From Cryobacterium levicorallinum (lineage in GTDB: Bacteria; Actinomycetota; Actinomycetes; Actinomycetales; Microbacteriaceae), in the NCBI RefSeq assembly GCF_004402405.1, contig NZ_SOFE01000011.1:186001-250000 (forward strand): 64,000 nucleotides of DNA, written 5' to 3'. The number at the start of each line of letters is the position of its first letter. The stretch's first letter is position 1. The notes beneath the pieces were generated by a model. The model did not search any database. It saw only the letters and a program-made list of their open reading frames with translations, and had not been told where the DNA came from. The position numbers were made by a program, and so were the translations under genes. Below are positions 35,691 to 43,499 of this stretch, one piece after another.

Positions 35691-37019
35691 GTGACTTCGC
35701 GCGTATTAATCAAGAACCTGTCCGCTCTCGACGACGGCCCCGTATCGGTGTCCGGTTGGGTCGATACCGTTCGAGACCAGAAAAAAGTGCAATTCGTCGT
35801 ACTGCGCGACGAATCCGGCGCCGTGCAGCTGGTCAATCCCCGCACAACGGATGCCGATGGCCAGGTCGTCGCCGACGAGCCGGCGACCAGTATCTCGGGT
35901 CTCGCCCAGGGCACCTTCGTGACGGTGACCGGTGCGCTCAAGCACGACGAGCGGGTCAAGCTCGGCGGCATCGAAATCAAGCTGGCCACCCTCACCGTCG
36001 TGTCGGCCGCCATCCCCGAGACGCCGATCGCGGCCGACTCGAGCCTCGACAAGCGCATGGACTGGCGCTTCCTCGACCTGCGCAACCCGAAGCAGAACCT
36101 CATCTTCCGCATTCAGACCACGTTCGAGCACGCGCTGCGCACGTACTGGATCGAGCACGACTTCATCGAGCTGCACACCCCCAAACTCATGGCCAGCGCG
36201 AGCGAGAGTCGCGCCGAACTGTTCGAGGTGGGCTACTTCGAGACGAAGGCGTACCTCGCGCAGAGCCCGCAGTTCTTCAAGCAGATGGCGCAGTCGGCCG
36301 GCTTCGGCAAGATCTTCGAGGTCGGCCCGGCATTCCGCGCCGACCCCTCGTTCACGAGCCGCCACGCCACCGAGTTCACCAGTGTTGACTCCGAGATCAG
36401 CTGGATCAACAGCCACGACGACGTCATGCAGCTGCACGAAAACCTCATGGTCGCCGGCTTCACCGCCGTCAAGGCCCGGCACGGCGACGAGGTCAAGGCC
36501 CTGTTCGACGTCGAGGTGACCGTTCCGAGCACGCCGTTCCCGCGCATCCCGCTGGCCGAGGCCAAGGAGATCGTGAAGAGCCGCGGCTACGAGGTTCCCC
36601 GCGACGACGACGACATGGACCCGGAGGGCGAGCGCCAGATCGCCGCCTACGTGGCCGAGAAGTACGGACACGAATTCGTGTTCCTCACCGACTACGCCTC
36701 GAGCATTCGCCCGTTTTATCACATGCGTCACGAGGGCGACGCGTCGATTACCAAGAGCTACGACCTCATCTTCAACGGCACCGAGATCTCGACCGGAGCC
36801 CAGCGCGAGCACCGCATCGAGGTACTCGAAGCGCAGGCGATCGAGAAGGGCCTCGACCCGAAGGAGATTGAGGGCTACCTGGACTTCTTCCGCTACGGCG
36901 TACCCTCGCACGGAGGGTTCGGCATGGGCCTCGCGCGCGTACTGATGCTCATGCTGCACCAGGCGTCGATTCGCGAGGTCACCTACCTGTTCCGCGGCCC
37001 GACCCGCCTCGAGCCGTAA
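35691..37019 (+). CDS. aspS: Aspartyl-tRNA synthetase, archaeal/AspRS2 type
   Basis: 442 residues, much shorter than the bacterial AspRS (about 590) because the GAD insert is absent. The OB-fold anticodon domain (VSGWVDTVRDQKKVQFVVLRD, quoted part: GWVDTVRDQKKVQF) precedes the class II catalytic core with motif 2 FRADPSFTSRHATEFTSVD (FRADPSFTSRH) and motif 3 GGFGMGLARVLMLML. This form is the archaeal or Deinococcus AspRS2 type and is often non-discriminating, charging tRNA-Asn with Asp for GatCAB correction. gatCAB is not in the window, so the specificity is open. Confidence 0.92.
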   Translation: MTSRVLIKNLSALDDGPVSVSGWVDTVRDQKKVQFVVLRDESGAVQLVNPRTTDADGQVVADEPATSISGLAQGTFVTVTGALKHDERVKLGGIEIKLATLTVVSAAIPETPIAADSSLDKRMDWRFLDLRNPKQNLIFRIQTTFEHALRTYWIEHDFIELHTPKLMASASESRAELFEVGYFETKAYLAQSPQFFKQMAQSAGFGKIFEVGPAFRADPSFTSRHATEFTSVDSEISWINSHDDVMQLHENLMVAGFTAVKARHGDEVKALFDVEVTVPSTPFPRIPLAEAKEIVKSRGYEVPRDDDDMDPEGERQIAAYVAEKYGHEFVFLTDYASSIRPFYHMRHEGDASITKSYDLIFNGTEISTGAQREHRIEVLEAQAIEKGLDPKEIEGYLDFFRYGVPSHGGFGMGLARVLMLMLHQASIREVTYLFRGPTRLEP

Positions 37020-37026
37020 GGATCAA

Positions 37027-37326
37027 CTAGACCTCGAGGTCGACCGCCAGGCGGTCGGCGACGACGGTACGGATGAACGCACCAGCCTTCTTGTGCTCCG
37101 GGTGCTTCTGGTAGCGGTCGAGGGCCTCGAGGTCGTCGAAGTCGGCGATCAGCGCGACGTCCCAGTTCTCGTTGCCGGCAACATCCGGCCCCACCGTCAA
37201 CGCGCGAATCTCGGGCACAACCCCGACGAGGGCGTTCAAGTCGGCAGCGATCTGGGCCGCGTCGTCGGCCTTCTTGCGCGGGGTGAGAGCGCTGAGTTTC
37301 CAGCAGACGATGTGACGAATGGTCAT
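37027..37326 (-). CDS. Dabb-family (stress responsive A/B barrel) protein
   Basis: 99 residues: MTIRHIVCWKL, then GPDVAGNENWDVALIADFDD and RYQKHPEHKKAGAFIRTVVADR (in parts WDVALIADFDD, YQKHPEHKKAGAFI). This matches the dimeric alpha+beta barrel fold of Dabb proteins. No metal or catalytic site can be assigned. It overlaps the glutaredoxin-like gene by 4 bases. Confidence 0.85.
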   Translation of the reverse strand: MTIRHIVCWKLSALTPRKKADDAAQIAADLNALVGVVPEIRALTVGPDVAGNENWDVALIADFDDLEALDRYQKHPEHKKAGAFIRTVVADRLAVDLEV

Positions 37327-37592
37327 GAGACCTCCAGTAGGGCGGTGCGCAGGCGCACCGGATCGATGCGCCAGTAATTGTGCACCTGGCCGTTAATGAG
37401 GAGCACCGGGATGTCCTCCAGGTAGAGGTCGTGCAACTCGGCGTCATCGAGAATGGAACGTTCCTCGAGCGTGATAGTGAGGGCCGATGCGTCATCGGCG
37501 AGCTTGGCCACAACGCTGCCGACCACGTCGCGTGCGTCGTCGCAGAGGTGACAACCGGGCTTGCCGATCAGGGTGAGGTGTGCGGTGGGCAT
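37323..37592 (-). CDS. Glutaredoxin-like (DUF836) thiol protein
   Basis: 89 residues with CHLC in KPGCHLCDDA at residues 14-17 and IPVLLINGQVHNYWRID containing the cis-Pro. This is the glutaredoxin family of Actinobacteria, sized like NrdH or DUF836 proteins. Probably a cytoplasmic thiol redox protein. Upstream gene of the Dabb protein. Confidence 0.87.
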   Translation of the reverse strand: MPTAHLTLIGKPGCHLCDDARDVVGSVVAKLADDASALTITLEERSILDDAELHDLYLEDIPVLLINGQVHNYWRIDPVRLRTALLEVS

Positions 37593-37638
37593 GGGTCTAG
37601 CCTACGAGGCCGCGGTTACTCGACTAGACCATGCTCTG

Positions 37639-39825
37639 TTAGATGGAACTACCGGTTCGGAACGTCCAGGTTTTCGTTGCAAGGGGGTTGCCGGCCGCAT
37701 CCCGCACCGCACTGGTACCGCCCGTAATCGTCACCCGGTACAGCGTGTTGGACGCGAGCGTCACGGAGGGATTGATCGTGAGAACTTTCGTCGTCGAATT
37801 GAAGTTCCTCACTGCCGTAATAACCGTGCCGGTCGAAGCATTCGTCAATTTTACCGTTGACGAACTCACGCCGATGATCGCTTCGCTGAAGGTCGCCGTC
37901 GCGTTGGCGGTACGGCTAACGGATGTCGCCCCCGATGCCGGGCTGACACTGGTAATAGTGGGTACCGGCCCCGACGTGAACGACCAGGAGGTGGGCACTA
38001 ACGGGTTGCCGACGGCGTCCAGCAGGCCAGACACGTTGACCGAGAAGAGTCTGTCGGCGCCGAGGGTGGCTGTGGGGTTGAGGGTCGCCGTGCGGGTTGT
38101 CGCGTCATACGTGACGGCCGCTGGCACGAGCGTCGTTCCCGTCTTCATCGTGATCGTGGTCGTCGAAACCTTCGTCACCGGCTCACTGAAGGTGACCGTG
38201 ACGTTGGCGGTCCGGCTGATTGCGCGGGCATCCGTTCTGGGGACCGCCGCGATGATCGTGGGTGCCGGACCCGACTGAAACGACCAGCTCGTGCCGGCGA
38301 TCACGTTGCCGGCAATGTCACGCACACCGGTCACGGTCACGGTATAGAGCGTGTCCGCTGCGAGGGTCGACGACGGGTTGAGCGTGGCGACGTTTGTCCC
38401 CGAGGCGTAGGTCACGGCCGCAGCTACCGTTGCCGTTTGGGAGCGCAGTGAGAACGAGCTCGCCGTCACATTGATGACCGGTTCGCTAAACGTCGCCGAG
38501 ATGTTCGCCGTCTGGCTGATCGACCGTGCATTGACGACCGGCACCCGGCTAGTCACGGTCGGCGGGGTGACGTCGCTGTTCCCCAGCGAGACGTCGCTGT
38601 TCCCCGGCGAGACGTAGAGCAGATAGTTGCTCGTTGACCGAGCGTCGAAGACCACCCCCTGCGTTGCCTGTGCGGAAAGAAAGTCGTCGATTTGCGCGGG
38701 AGTTGACGACGCGCTGACCTGTAGGTACCGCGCTACGGCACCAGCAACATGGGGCGCTGCCATGGATGTACCGCTCATCAGCGTACTGTCAGTATCCGAC
38801 CCGATGAAGCTGGAGCGAACCCCGCTACCGGGGGCAAACAGGTCGACGCACTCCCCGAAATTGGAGTAGCTCGACCGGTAGTCGCCCTCGTCGGTTGCGC
38901 CGACGGTGATCGCCGCGGGCGTCTCGGCCGGAGAGGCGGTACCGCACGAGTCCTGCGACCTGTTGCCCGCAGCGACGACGACCGGCACGCCGGCTGCCGA
39001 GGCGTTTTCCACTGCCTCGTCCAGCAGGGCGTTGGACTCGCCGCCGCCGCTAATGTTAATGACCGAGGGGCCTGACCGGTAGGTAACGACCCAGTCAACG
39101 GCAGCGATCAGGTCCGAGACGTAGCCGCTCCCTCCGCAGTCGAAGACGCGGAGGGCGACCATGCTCACGGACTTCGCAATACCGTAGGTCGTACCGCCAA
39201 TGGTGCCGCTGACATGCGTGCCGTGGCCGTTGCAATCGCCGGCGTCGCTGTCATCATCGACGAAGTCATAGCCGCTCGTCGCACGGCCACCGAACTCGGT
39301 GTGGGTAAGCCGGATTCCCGAGTCGATCACATAGACCGTCACGCCAGCCCCTGACGTTCCGTAGTCGTAGGTGCCAGAAAGAGCCGAAGAACGCTGGTCG
39401 ATGCGGTCTAGTCCCCATGGGGCATCCGGCTGCAAGGTGTCGATGTGAGTTGCGGTATCCAGCTCGACCCGCTCGACCAGGGGGCTGCTGCGCAAGTGCG
39501 CGATTTGGGCCGCGGTGAGCTTGGCCGAGAAACCAGCGAATGCCGCGCGGTAGCGGTTGTCAATCCTGACGCCCGCCCGGCTCTGAGCCTCGGCGAGGGC
39601 GACGCCGGCAGCGGATGACGCCGCCTGCACGATCACTGATTGGCGGGGATCAGCGGGATCCGCAGCCATGGCAGCGCCTTGCGCGCTCACCGCGAGCGTG
39701 GCGGCCGCGCTGGCCGCTTGTGCCGTGAAAGTGCTGGCAGGCAGTATAATCCCAGCAAGCACCAGCAGCGGGATGATTATGGCAGCAGTACATCGACGCA
39801 AGAGCGCCGAGGGAGCGTGGTTCAC
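37639..39825 (-). CDS. Secreted subtilisin-like (S8) protease with three Ig-like repeats
   Basis: 728 residues from GTG at 39825, chosen because GAGAGG lies 8 bases upstream and a good signal peptide follows (LLRRCTAAIIIPLLVLAG); the frame is open to 39918. The order is signal, I9-like propeptide (about 60-150), peptidase domain with Asp in VYVIDSGI, His in NGHGTHVSG and Ser in GTSMAAPHVAG, and three Big_5-type domains, each with a SISQTANISATFSEPV-like start and ending in SWSFQSG or similar. Two Cys pairs lie in the catalytic domain. An extracellular protease for polymer or self-maturation. The repeats usually carry wall or substrate binding; no sorting signal is seen at the end. Confidence 0.92.
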   Translation of the reverse strand: MNHAPSALLRRCTAAIIIPLLVLAGIILPASTFTAQAASAAATLAVSAQGAAMAADPADPRQSVIVQAASSAAGVALAEAQSRAGVRIDNRYRAAFAGFSAKLTAAQIAHLRSSPLVERVELDTATHIDTLQPDAPWGLDRIDQRSSALSGTYDYGTSGAGVTVYVIDSGIRLTHTEFGGRATSGYDFVDDDSDAGDCNGHGTHVSGTIGGTTYGIAKSVSMVALRVFDCGGSGYVSDLIAAVDWVVTYRSGPSVINISGGGESNALLDEAVENASAAGVPVVVAAGNRSQDSCGTASPAETPAAITVGATDEGDYRSSYSNFGECVDLFAPGSGVRSSFIGSDTDSTLMSGTSMAAPHVAGAVARYLQVSASSTPAQIDDFLSAQATQGVVFDARSTSNYLLYVSPGNSDVSLGNSDVTPPTVTSRVPVVNARSISQTANISATFSEPVINVTASSFSLRSQTATVAAAVTYASGTNVATLNPSSTLAADTLYTVTVTGVRDIAGNVIAGTSWSFQSGPAPTIIAAVPRTDARAISRTANVTVTFSEPVTKVSTTTITMKTGTTLVPAAVTYDATTRTATLNPTATLGADRLFSVNVSGLLDAVGNPLVPTSWSFTSGPVPTITSVSPASGATSVSRTANATATFSEAIIGVSSSTVKLTNASTGTVITAVRNFNSTTKVLTINPSVTLASNTLYRVTITGGTSAVRDAAGNPLATKTWTFRTGSSI

Positions 39826-39982
39826 GGGTGTAGCCTCTCGGACGCTAACGCCCACGTTTTCCATCAATAGTGATGCCGCGCACCATGGCACCGCCACCCC
39901 CATTCGGGGTAATGGCACATCGACGCTATGCTACCGGTGCAACGCGCAGGAACACTCCTCCGCCCAGCCGTCTCTCAGGCAA

Positions 39983-40018
39983 GCAAAAAGCGCCAGTCCC
40001 GAAGGGCTAGCGCTTTGC
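39983..40018 (-). terminator. Rho-independent terminator of bS22
   Basis: On the minus strand a stem AAGCGCTAGCCC/GGGACTGGCGCTTTTTG with a TTC loop and a five-T tail. One or two mismatches in the stem. It lies 24 bases after the bS22 stop. Confidence 0.72.
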
Positions 40019-40041
40019 TCACAGAACAACGAGGAGTCGTT

Positions 40042-40140
40042 CTACTTCTTATTACGACGCTGGTGGCGAGTCTTGCGAAGCAGCTTGCGGTGCTTCTTCT
40101 TCGCCATACGCTTGCGTCGCTTCTTAATTACAGAACCCAC
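40042..40140 (-). CDS. Small ribosomal protein bS22 (AURKAIP1/COX24 type)
   Basis: 32 residues from GTG at 40140 to TAG at 40042: begins MGSVIKKRRKRMAKKKHRK and ends with RRNKK, almost all Lys and Arg. This matches the actinobacterial protein bS22 found in the mycobacterial 30S subunit, related to mitochondrial mS38. A GTGAGGTCC ribosome site is 2-3 bases upstream of the GTG. It is followed by its own terminator and stands alone. The identification is firm because the first 11 residues are nearly invariant in the family. Confidence 0.93.
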   Translation of the reverse strand: MGSVIKKRRKRMAKKKHRKLLRKTRHQRRNKK

Positions 40141-40272
40141 ACGGACCTCACAAGTATTGGTTTAGTCGCGGGGCCCGCGACTGACACGAAAACACCATTC
40201 TATCGGACAAAACGCTCTCCAACTACTCAACCGTCGGATCGGGCCGGTCGTGGGAACGCGAAACGCCCGATT

Positions 40273-40728
40273 TCAACCGTTTCTGCGCCACTTCTTCGCG
40301 GTCGCATCCTTGACCACCTGGGACATCTGCGAGGCGTCGGCGAAAGCCTTGCCGATGGCCGAGGCGAAGGCGCGCTGCTCGTCTTTCAACCCCTCACCCT
40401 CCAGATCGGCGGTCTTGACGGCCTGATCGAAGTCGACGCTGAGGAACGGGATCAGCCAATCCTCGATCTCCTCGAGCGGCGAATATTCCAGTCGGTAGAA
40501 GCGGTGTTGCCCGTCTTCGCGCACGGTGACCAGACCGGCTTCACGCAGCACCTTGAGGTGCTTGGAGACAGTCGGCTGGCTCAGCCCGAGATGACCGACG
40601 ATGTCGGACACGCTCAGTTCGCTGCGCCCCGCGCTCCCGGGCTCGCCGGCGGGATCAGCCCGCTCCAAGAGGATGCGCAAAATGTCGCGTCGCGCCGAGT
40701 CTGCCACCACGGTGAAGATGTCTGCCAT
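40273..40728 (-). CDS. ArsR-family transcriptional regulator
   Basis: 151 residues. Winged HTH starting MADIFTVVADSARRDILRILL, recognition helix LSQPTVSKHLKVLREAGLV (given in part: SQPTVSKHLKVL) and wing EDGQHRFYRLE. The ArsR metal Cys motif is absent, so it is unlikely to sense metals through that site. A C-terminal helical domain of about 60 residues lacks close parallels I can name. Probably autoregulated by the palindrome that overlaps its start. Confidence 0.88.
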   Translation of the reverse strand: MADIFTVVADSARRDILRILLERADPAGEPGSAGRSELSVSDIVGHLGLSQPTVSKHLKVLREAGLVTVREDGQHRFYRLEYSPLEEIEDWLIPFLSVDFDQAVKTADLEGEGLKDEQRAFASAIGKAFADASQMSQVVKDATAKKWRRNG

Positions 40729-40740
40729 ACCCTCAGGGTA
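40728..40740. promoter_or_regulatory. Palindrome at the ArsR start, possible operator
   Basis: TACCCT-C-AGGGTA at 40728-40740 directly precedes the ArsR ATG on the minus strand. CTGGGTA half-like copies lie nearby at about 40753 and 40770. The location fits an autoregulation site. Confidence 0.45.
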
Positions 40741-41078
40741 GTCATTCGTACTGGGTAAAAACCACCGCTGGGTAGTACCATGTCAAACTGGCACAGGTCG
40801 CAGGTCAATCGGGGGTTCTTGGTGTTGTCGAGAACCGGGACAGGGCCGTCCCTCCCCCACCCACTCTCTATTTTGGTGCGCATCCGGGACCGCGTGAGGG
40901 CGTTATTGTTCACACACGGTATTAATGAGCTTGCCCTGATCGATATCGTTGGCAGTTGCGCACCAAGGTCACGACTCTCGGACCGATGGCGGGCCGGATC
41001 GATACCTGCGGCTTAATTTAGTCATTAGAGTGTCGACGAGTTTGGTCAGCGACCCTCATCGTCGAGCGGAGAATCCCC
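40741..41078. other. Gene-free stretch upstream of ktrB
   Basis: About 340 bases between arsR and ktrB without a convincing gene. I looked for a c-di-AMP (ydaO-type) riboswitch, which often precedes potassium genes, and did not recognise its core motifs. A promoter for ktrB cannot be pointed out with confidence. Confidence 0.4.
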
Positions 41079-42461
41079 ATGCACCACGCCCACTCCGAAC
41101 CAAGTCAAACGCAGGAGCCTCGGTCCCTGATCCGCGAGTTCGTGAAGCGTTCGCCCTCCCGGGCCGCAGCACTCATCTTCGTCGCGGCCGCTCTTTTCTT
41201 CGCCATCGTCTTGTCTCTTCCGATCGCTGCGGCAGATGGGAACCGGACGCCCCTGCCCGATGCCATTTTCACCGCCGTCTCGGCCGTGACAGTGACGGGC
41301 CTGACGACGCTGGACACAGCAACTCACTGGTCTTTCTTCGGACAGGCGATGATTCTGCTCGCTATCCAGATTGGTGGGCTCGGCATTGTCACGATTGCCT
41401 TGCTCCTGGCGCGGGCGGTTACTCGGCACCTGGGCCTCGGCGACAAGGTCTTCGTTCAGCAGAGCCTCGGCACGTCGAGGCTCGGTGAGGTCGGCAGTCT
41501 GCTTCGCACCGTGGTGCTGACCACGCTAGCGATCGAAGCGGCACTCGTGGCAGTCCTGATCCCACGGTTCGTGATGATCGAAGACAACTGGTGGGAAGGC
41601 GTCTGGCACGGACTCTTCTACGGAATCTCCTCGTTCAACAACGCCGGCTTCGTCTCGCATGCGGGCGGCCTCGGCCAGTTCGATGGCGACTACTGGATTC
41701 TGACCCCGATCATGATTGGAGTATTCGTCGGAAGTTTCGGCTTCCCCGTGTATCTGACCTTGATCCAACACAAGTGGAATAGAAAGCGCTGGACCCTGCA
41801 CACCAAGCTAACCCTCGGCACGACCACACTTCTGCTCATCGCCGGAGCGGTTGCCTGGGGAGCCATGGAATGGGGAAATGAACGGTCAATCGAACACCTC
41901 AGCATCCCGGACAAGCTCTTCCACGCCTTATTCGCCTCGACCATGATGCGTTCCGGCGGATTCGCCATCACGGACACGAGCGAATCGAACCCGATCACCC
42001 TCCTCATGACGGACGCATTGATGTTTGTCGGTGGCGGATCCGCATCGACTGCGGGAGGCATCAAAGTGGTCACGCTCGCGGTCCTCTTCCTCGCCATCGT
42101 CGCGGAAGCGCGTGGCGATAGGCGCGTCATGATCGGCGGACGGACGATTCCCGACGGCACCCTGCGGCTCGCCATCAGTGTCACATTCCTAGGCGCCACG
42201 CTCGTGCTCGTGGCGACCGGGCTCATCATGATGATCAGCGATGAGCCGCTGGATCGCATCCTCTTCGAAGTTATCTCCGCTTTCGCTACCTGCGGCCTGT
42301 CTGTTGGGCTCAGCGAAGAGCTGCACCCGGCGGGAAAATACGTGCTTAGCCTCCTCATGCTGGCCGGCCGGATTGGCCCGATCGGTCTGGCTGCTGCCCT
42401 TGCGCTCAAACAACGCAATGTTCTCTACTCGCTCCCGGAAGAACGCCCGATCATTGGGTAG
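41079..42461 (+). CDS. ktrB: KtrB-type potassium/sodium transporter subunit
   Basis: 460 residues, four M1-P-M2 repeats. The selectivity filter segments are TVTGLTT, NNAGFV, MRSGGF and ATCGLS, with a Gly in each. The ion-gate loop of M2C is present near GGGSASTAGGIKV. K+ uptake with KtrA as the cytoplasmic gate ring. The last residues (GRIGPIG ... EERPIIG) are echoed in a fragment just downstream, before ktrA. Confidence 0.94.
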   Translation: MHHAHSEPSQTQEPRSLIREFVKRSPSRAAALIFVAAALFFAIVLSLPIAAADGNRTPLPDAIFTAVSAVTVTGLTTLDTATHWSFFGQAMILLAIQIGGLGIVTIALLLARAVTRHLGLGDKVFVQQSLGTSRLGEVGSLLRTVVLTTLAIEAALVAVLIPRFVMIEDNWWEGVWHGLFYGISSFNNAGFVSHAGGLGQFDGDYWILTPIMIGVFVGSFGFPVYLTLIQHKWNRKRWTLHTKLTLGTTTLLLIAGAVAWGAMEWGNERSIEHLSIPDKLFHALFASTMMRSGGFAITDTSESNPITLLMTDALMFVGGGSASTAGGIKVVTLAVLFLAIVAEARGDRRVMIGGRTIPDGTLRLAISVTFLGATLVLVATGLIMMISDEPLDRILFEVISAFATCGLSVGLSEELHPAGKYVLSLLMLAGRIGPIGLAAALALKQRNVLYSLPEERPIIG

Positions 42462-42541
42462 TCCGTTCAGTCAGGCAACTTTGGCCAGGCTCGCTGGCCG
42501 TCGAACCGCTCGATCGCCCTGTTGATTTTCGGCGTGGTGGT

Positions 42542-42679
42542 TTACCGGAAGGCGTGTACGTGATGGCGGCCACGATGTTCATGGGCCGGGTTGGTACAGT
42601 GATTCTCGCGGCAGCATTGGCCGCAAGGCAGAGCAGGCAACTGTTCAAACACCCAAAAGAGAGGCCCATCGTTGGTTGA
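42542..42679 (+). pseudogene. C-terminal remnant of a second ktrB
   Basis: 45 codons in one frame, LPEGVYVMAATMFMGRVGT to ...ERPIVG and stop at 42677-42679, aligning with the end of KtrB (GRIGPIGLAAALALKQ ... EERPIIG) but clearly diverged. No start or upstream ktrB sequence is attached. It carries AGAGAGG, the apparent ribosome site of ktrA, and its stop overlaps the ktrA start by 8 bases. So the fragment probably survives because it supplies ktrA translation signals after another ktrB replaced or recombined with the original (inference). Confidence 0.75.
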
Positions 42680-43343
42680 TCGCATCAAACACGACGCTCC
42701 CGTACTGATCGTCGGGCTCGGGCGTTTCGGTGCTGCCACAGCCGGCCAGCTCGACCGTCTCGGCCGCGAAGTGCTCGTGGTCGACACGAGTGAGGCGCTG
42801 GTGCAGAAATGGTCGGAGCGAGTCACCCACGCTGTGCAAGCGGATGCCCGCTCCCTCGAGGCGCTGCAGCAAATCGGCGCCCAGGACTTCTCCATCGCCG
42901 TCTGCGCAACCGGTGCCTCGGTCGAAGCGAGCGTGCTCATCGTGGCGAACCTGGTTGACCTGAAGATCCCGCAGATCTGGGCCAAGGCCATTTCCAAGTC
43001 ACACGGCAAGATCCTCGAACGCATCGGCGCTAACCACGTGATCTACCCCGAGGCCGAGGCCGGGGAACGCGTTGCCCACCTCGTGTCGGGTCGCATGCTC
43101 GACTTCATCGAGTTTGATGATGACTTCGCCCTCGTGAAAATGTACCCGCCGAAGCAGATCCGCGGCCTCAACCTGGTTGACTCCGGCGTGCGTCGCAAGT
43201 ACAACGTCACGGTGGTCGGCGTGAAGAGTCCGGGAAAGCCGTTCACCTATGCCACCGCTGAGACGGTGGTCTCCAACCACGACCTCATCATCGTGTCGGG
43301 CGCCGAAGCCGACATCGAGCGGTTCGCGGCGCTCGGATCTTAG
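42672..43343 (+). CDS. ktrA: KtrA/TrkA-type potassium channel regulator
   Basis: 223 residues from TTG at 42672, preceded by AGAGAGG at 42657-42663. RCK_N domain with the NAD/ATP site PVLIVGLGRFGAATA and Asp in VVDTSEA, and an RCK_C domain at about 140-220. Forms an octameric ring gating KtrB, responding to ATP/ADP and in many Gram-positives c-di-AMP through RCK_C. Translation may be coupled to the ktrB remnant. Confidence 0.93.
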   Translation: MVDRIKHDAPVLIVGLGRFGAATAGQLDRLGREVLVVDTSEALVQKWSERVTHAVQADARSLEALQQIGAQDFSIAVCATGASVEASVLIVANLVDLKIPQIWAKAISKSHGKILERIGANHVIYPEAEAGERVAHLVSGRMLDFIEFDDDFALVKMYPPKQIRGLNLVDSGVRRKYNVTVVGVKSPGKPFTYATAETVVSNHDLIIVSGAEADIERFAALGS

Positions 43344-43499
43344 CCGATCCGCATCCGTTCTGGCGGAATGCACCCGGATTCGGTGAATAATCCTCCAATT
43401 CGTGGACGGCGACCGGCTATTCTCCTACTACGGATATAACTCGTCGCAGCTCGGCGAGGCTGCCTGTGGCGTCATGTCCGAGGACGGAAAGGCTCATCC

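Noticed and set aside
35706..36959. A 417-codon open frame antisense to aspS
   Set aside because: Pure mirror of the synthetase gene; composition follows its third codon positions.
39826..39918. Longer start for the subtilase (ATG at 39918 or 39864)
   Set aside because: The GTG at 39825 has a good ribosome site and starts directly at a clean signal peptide.
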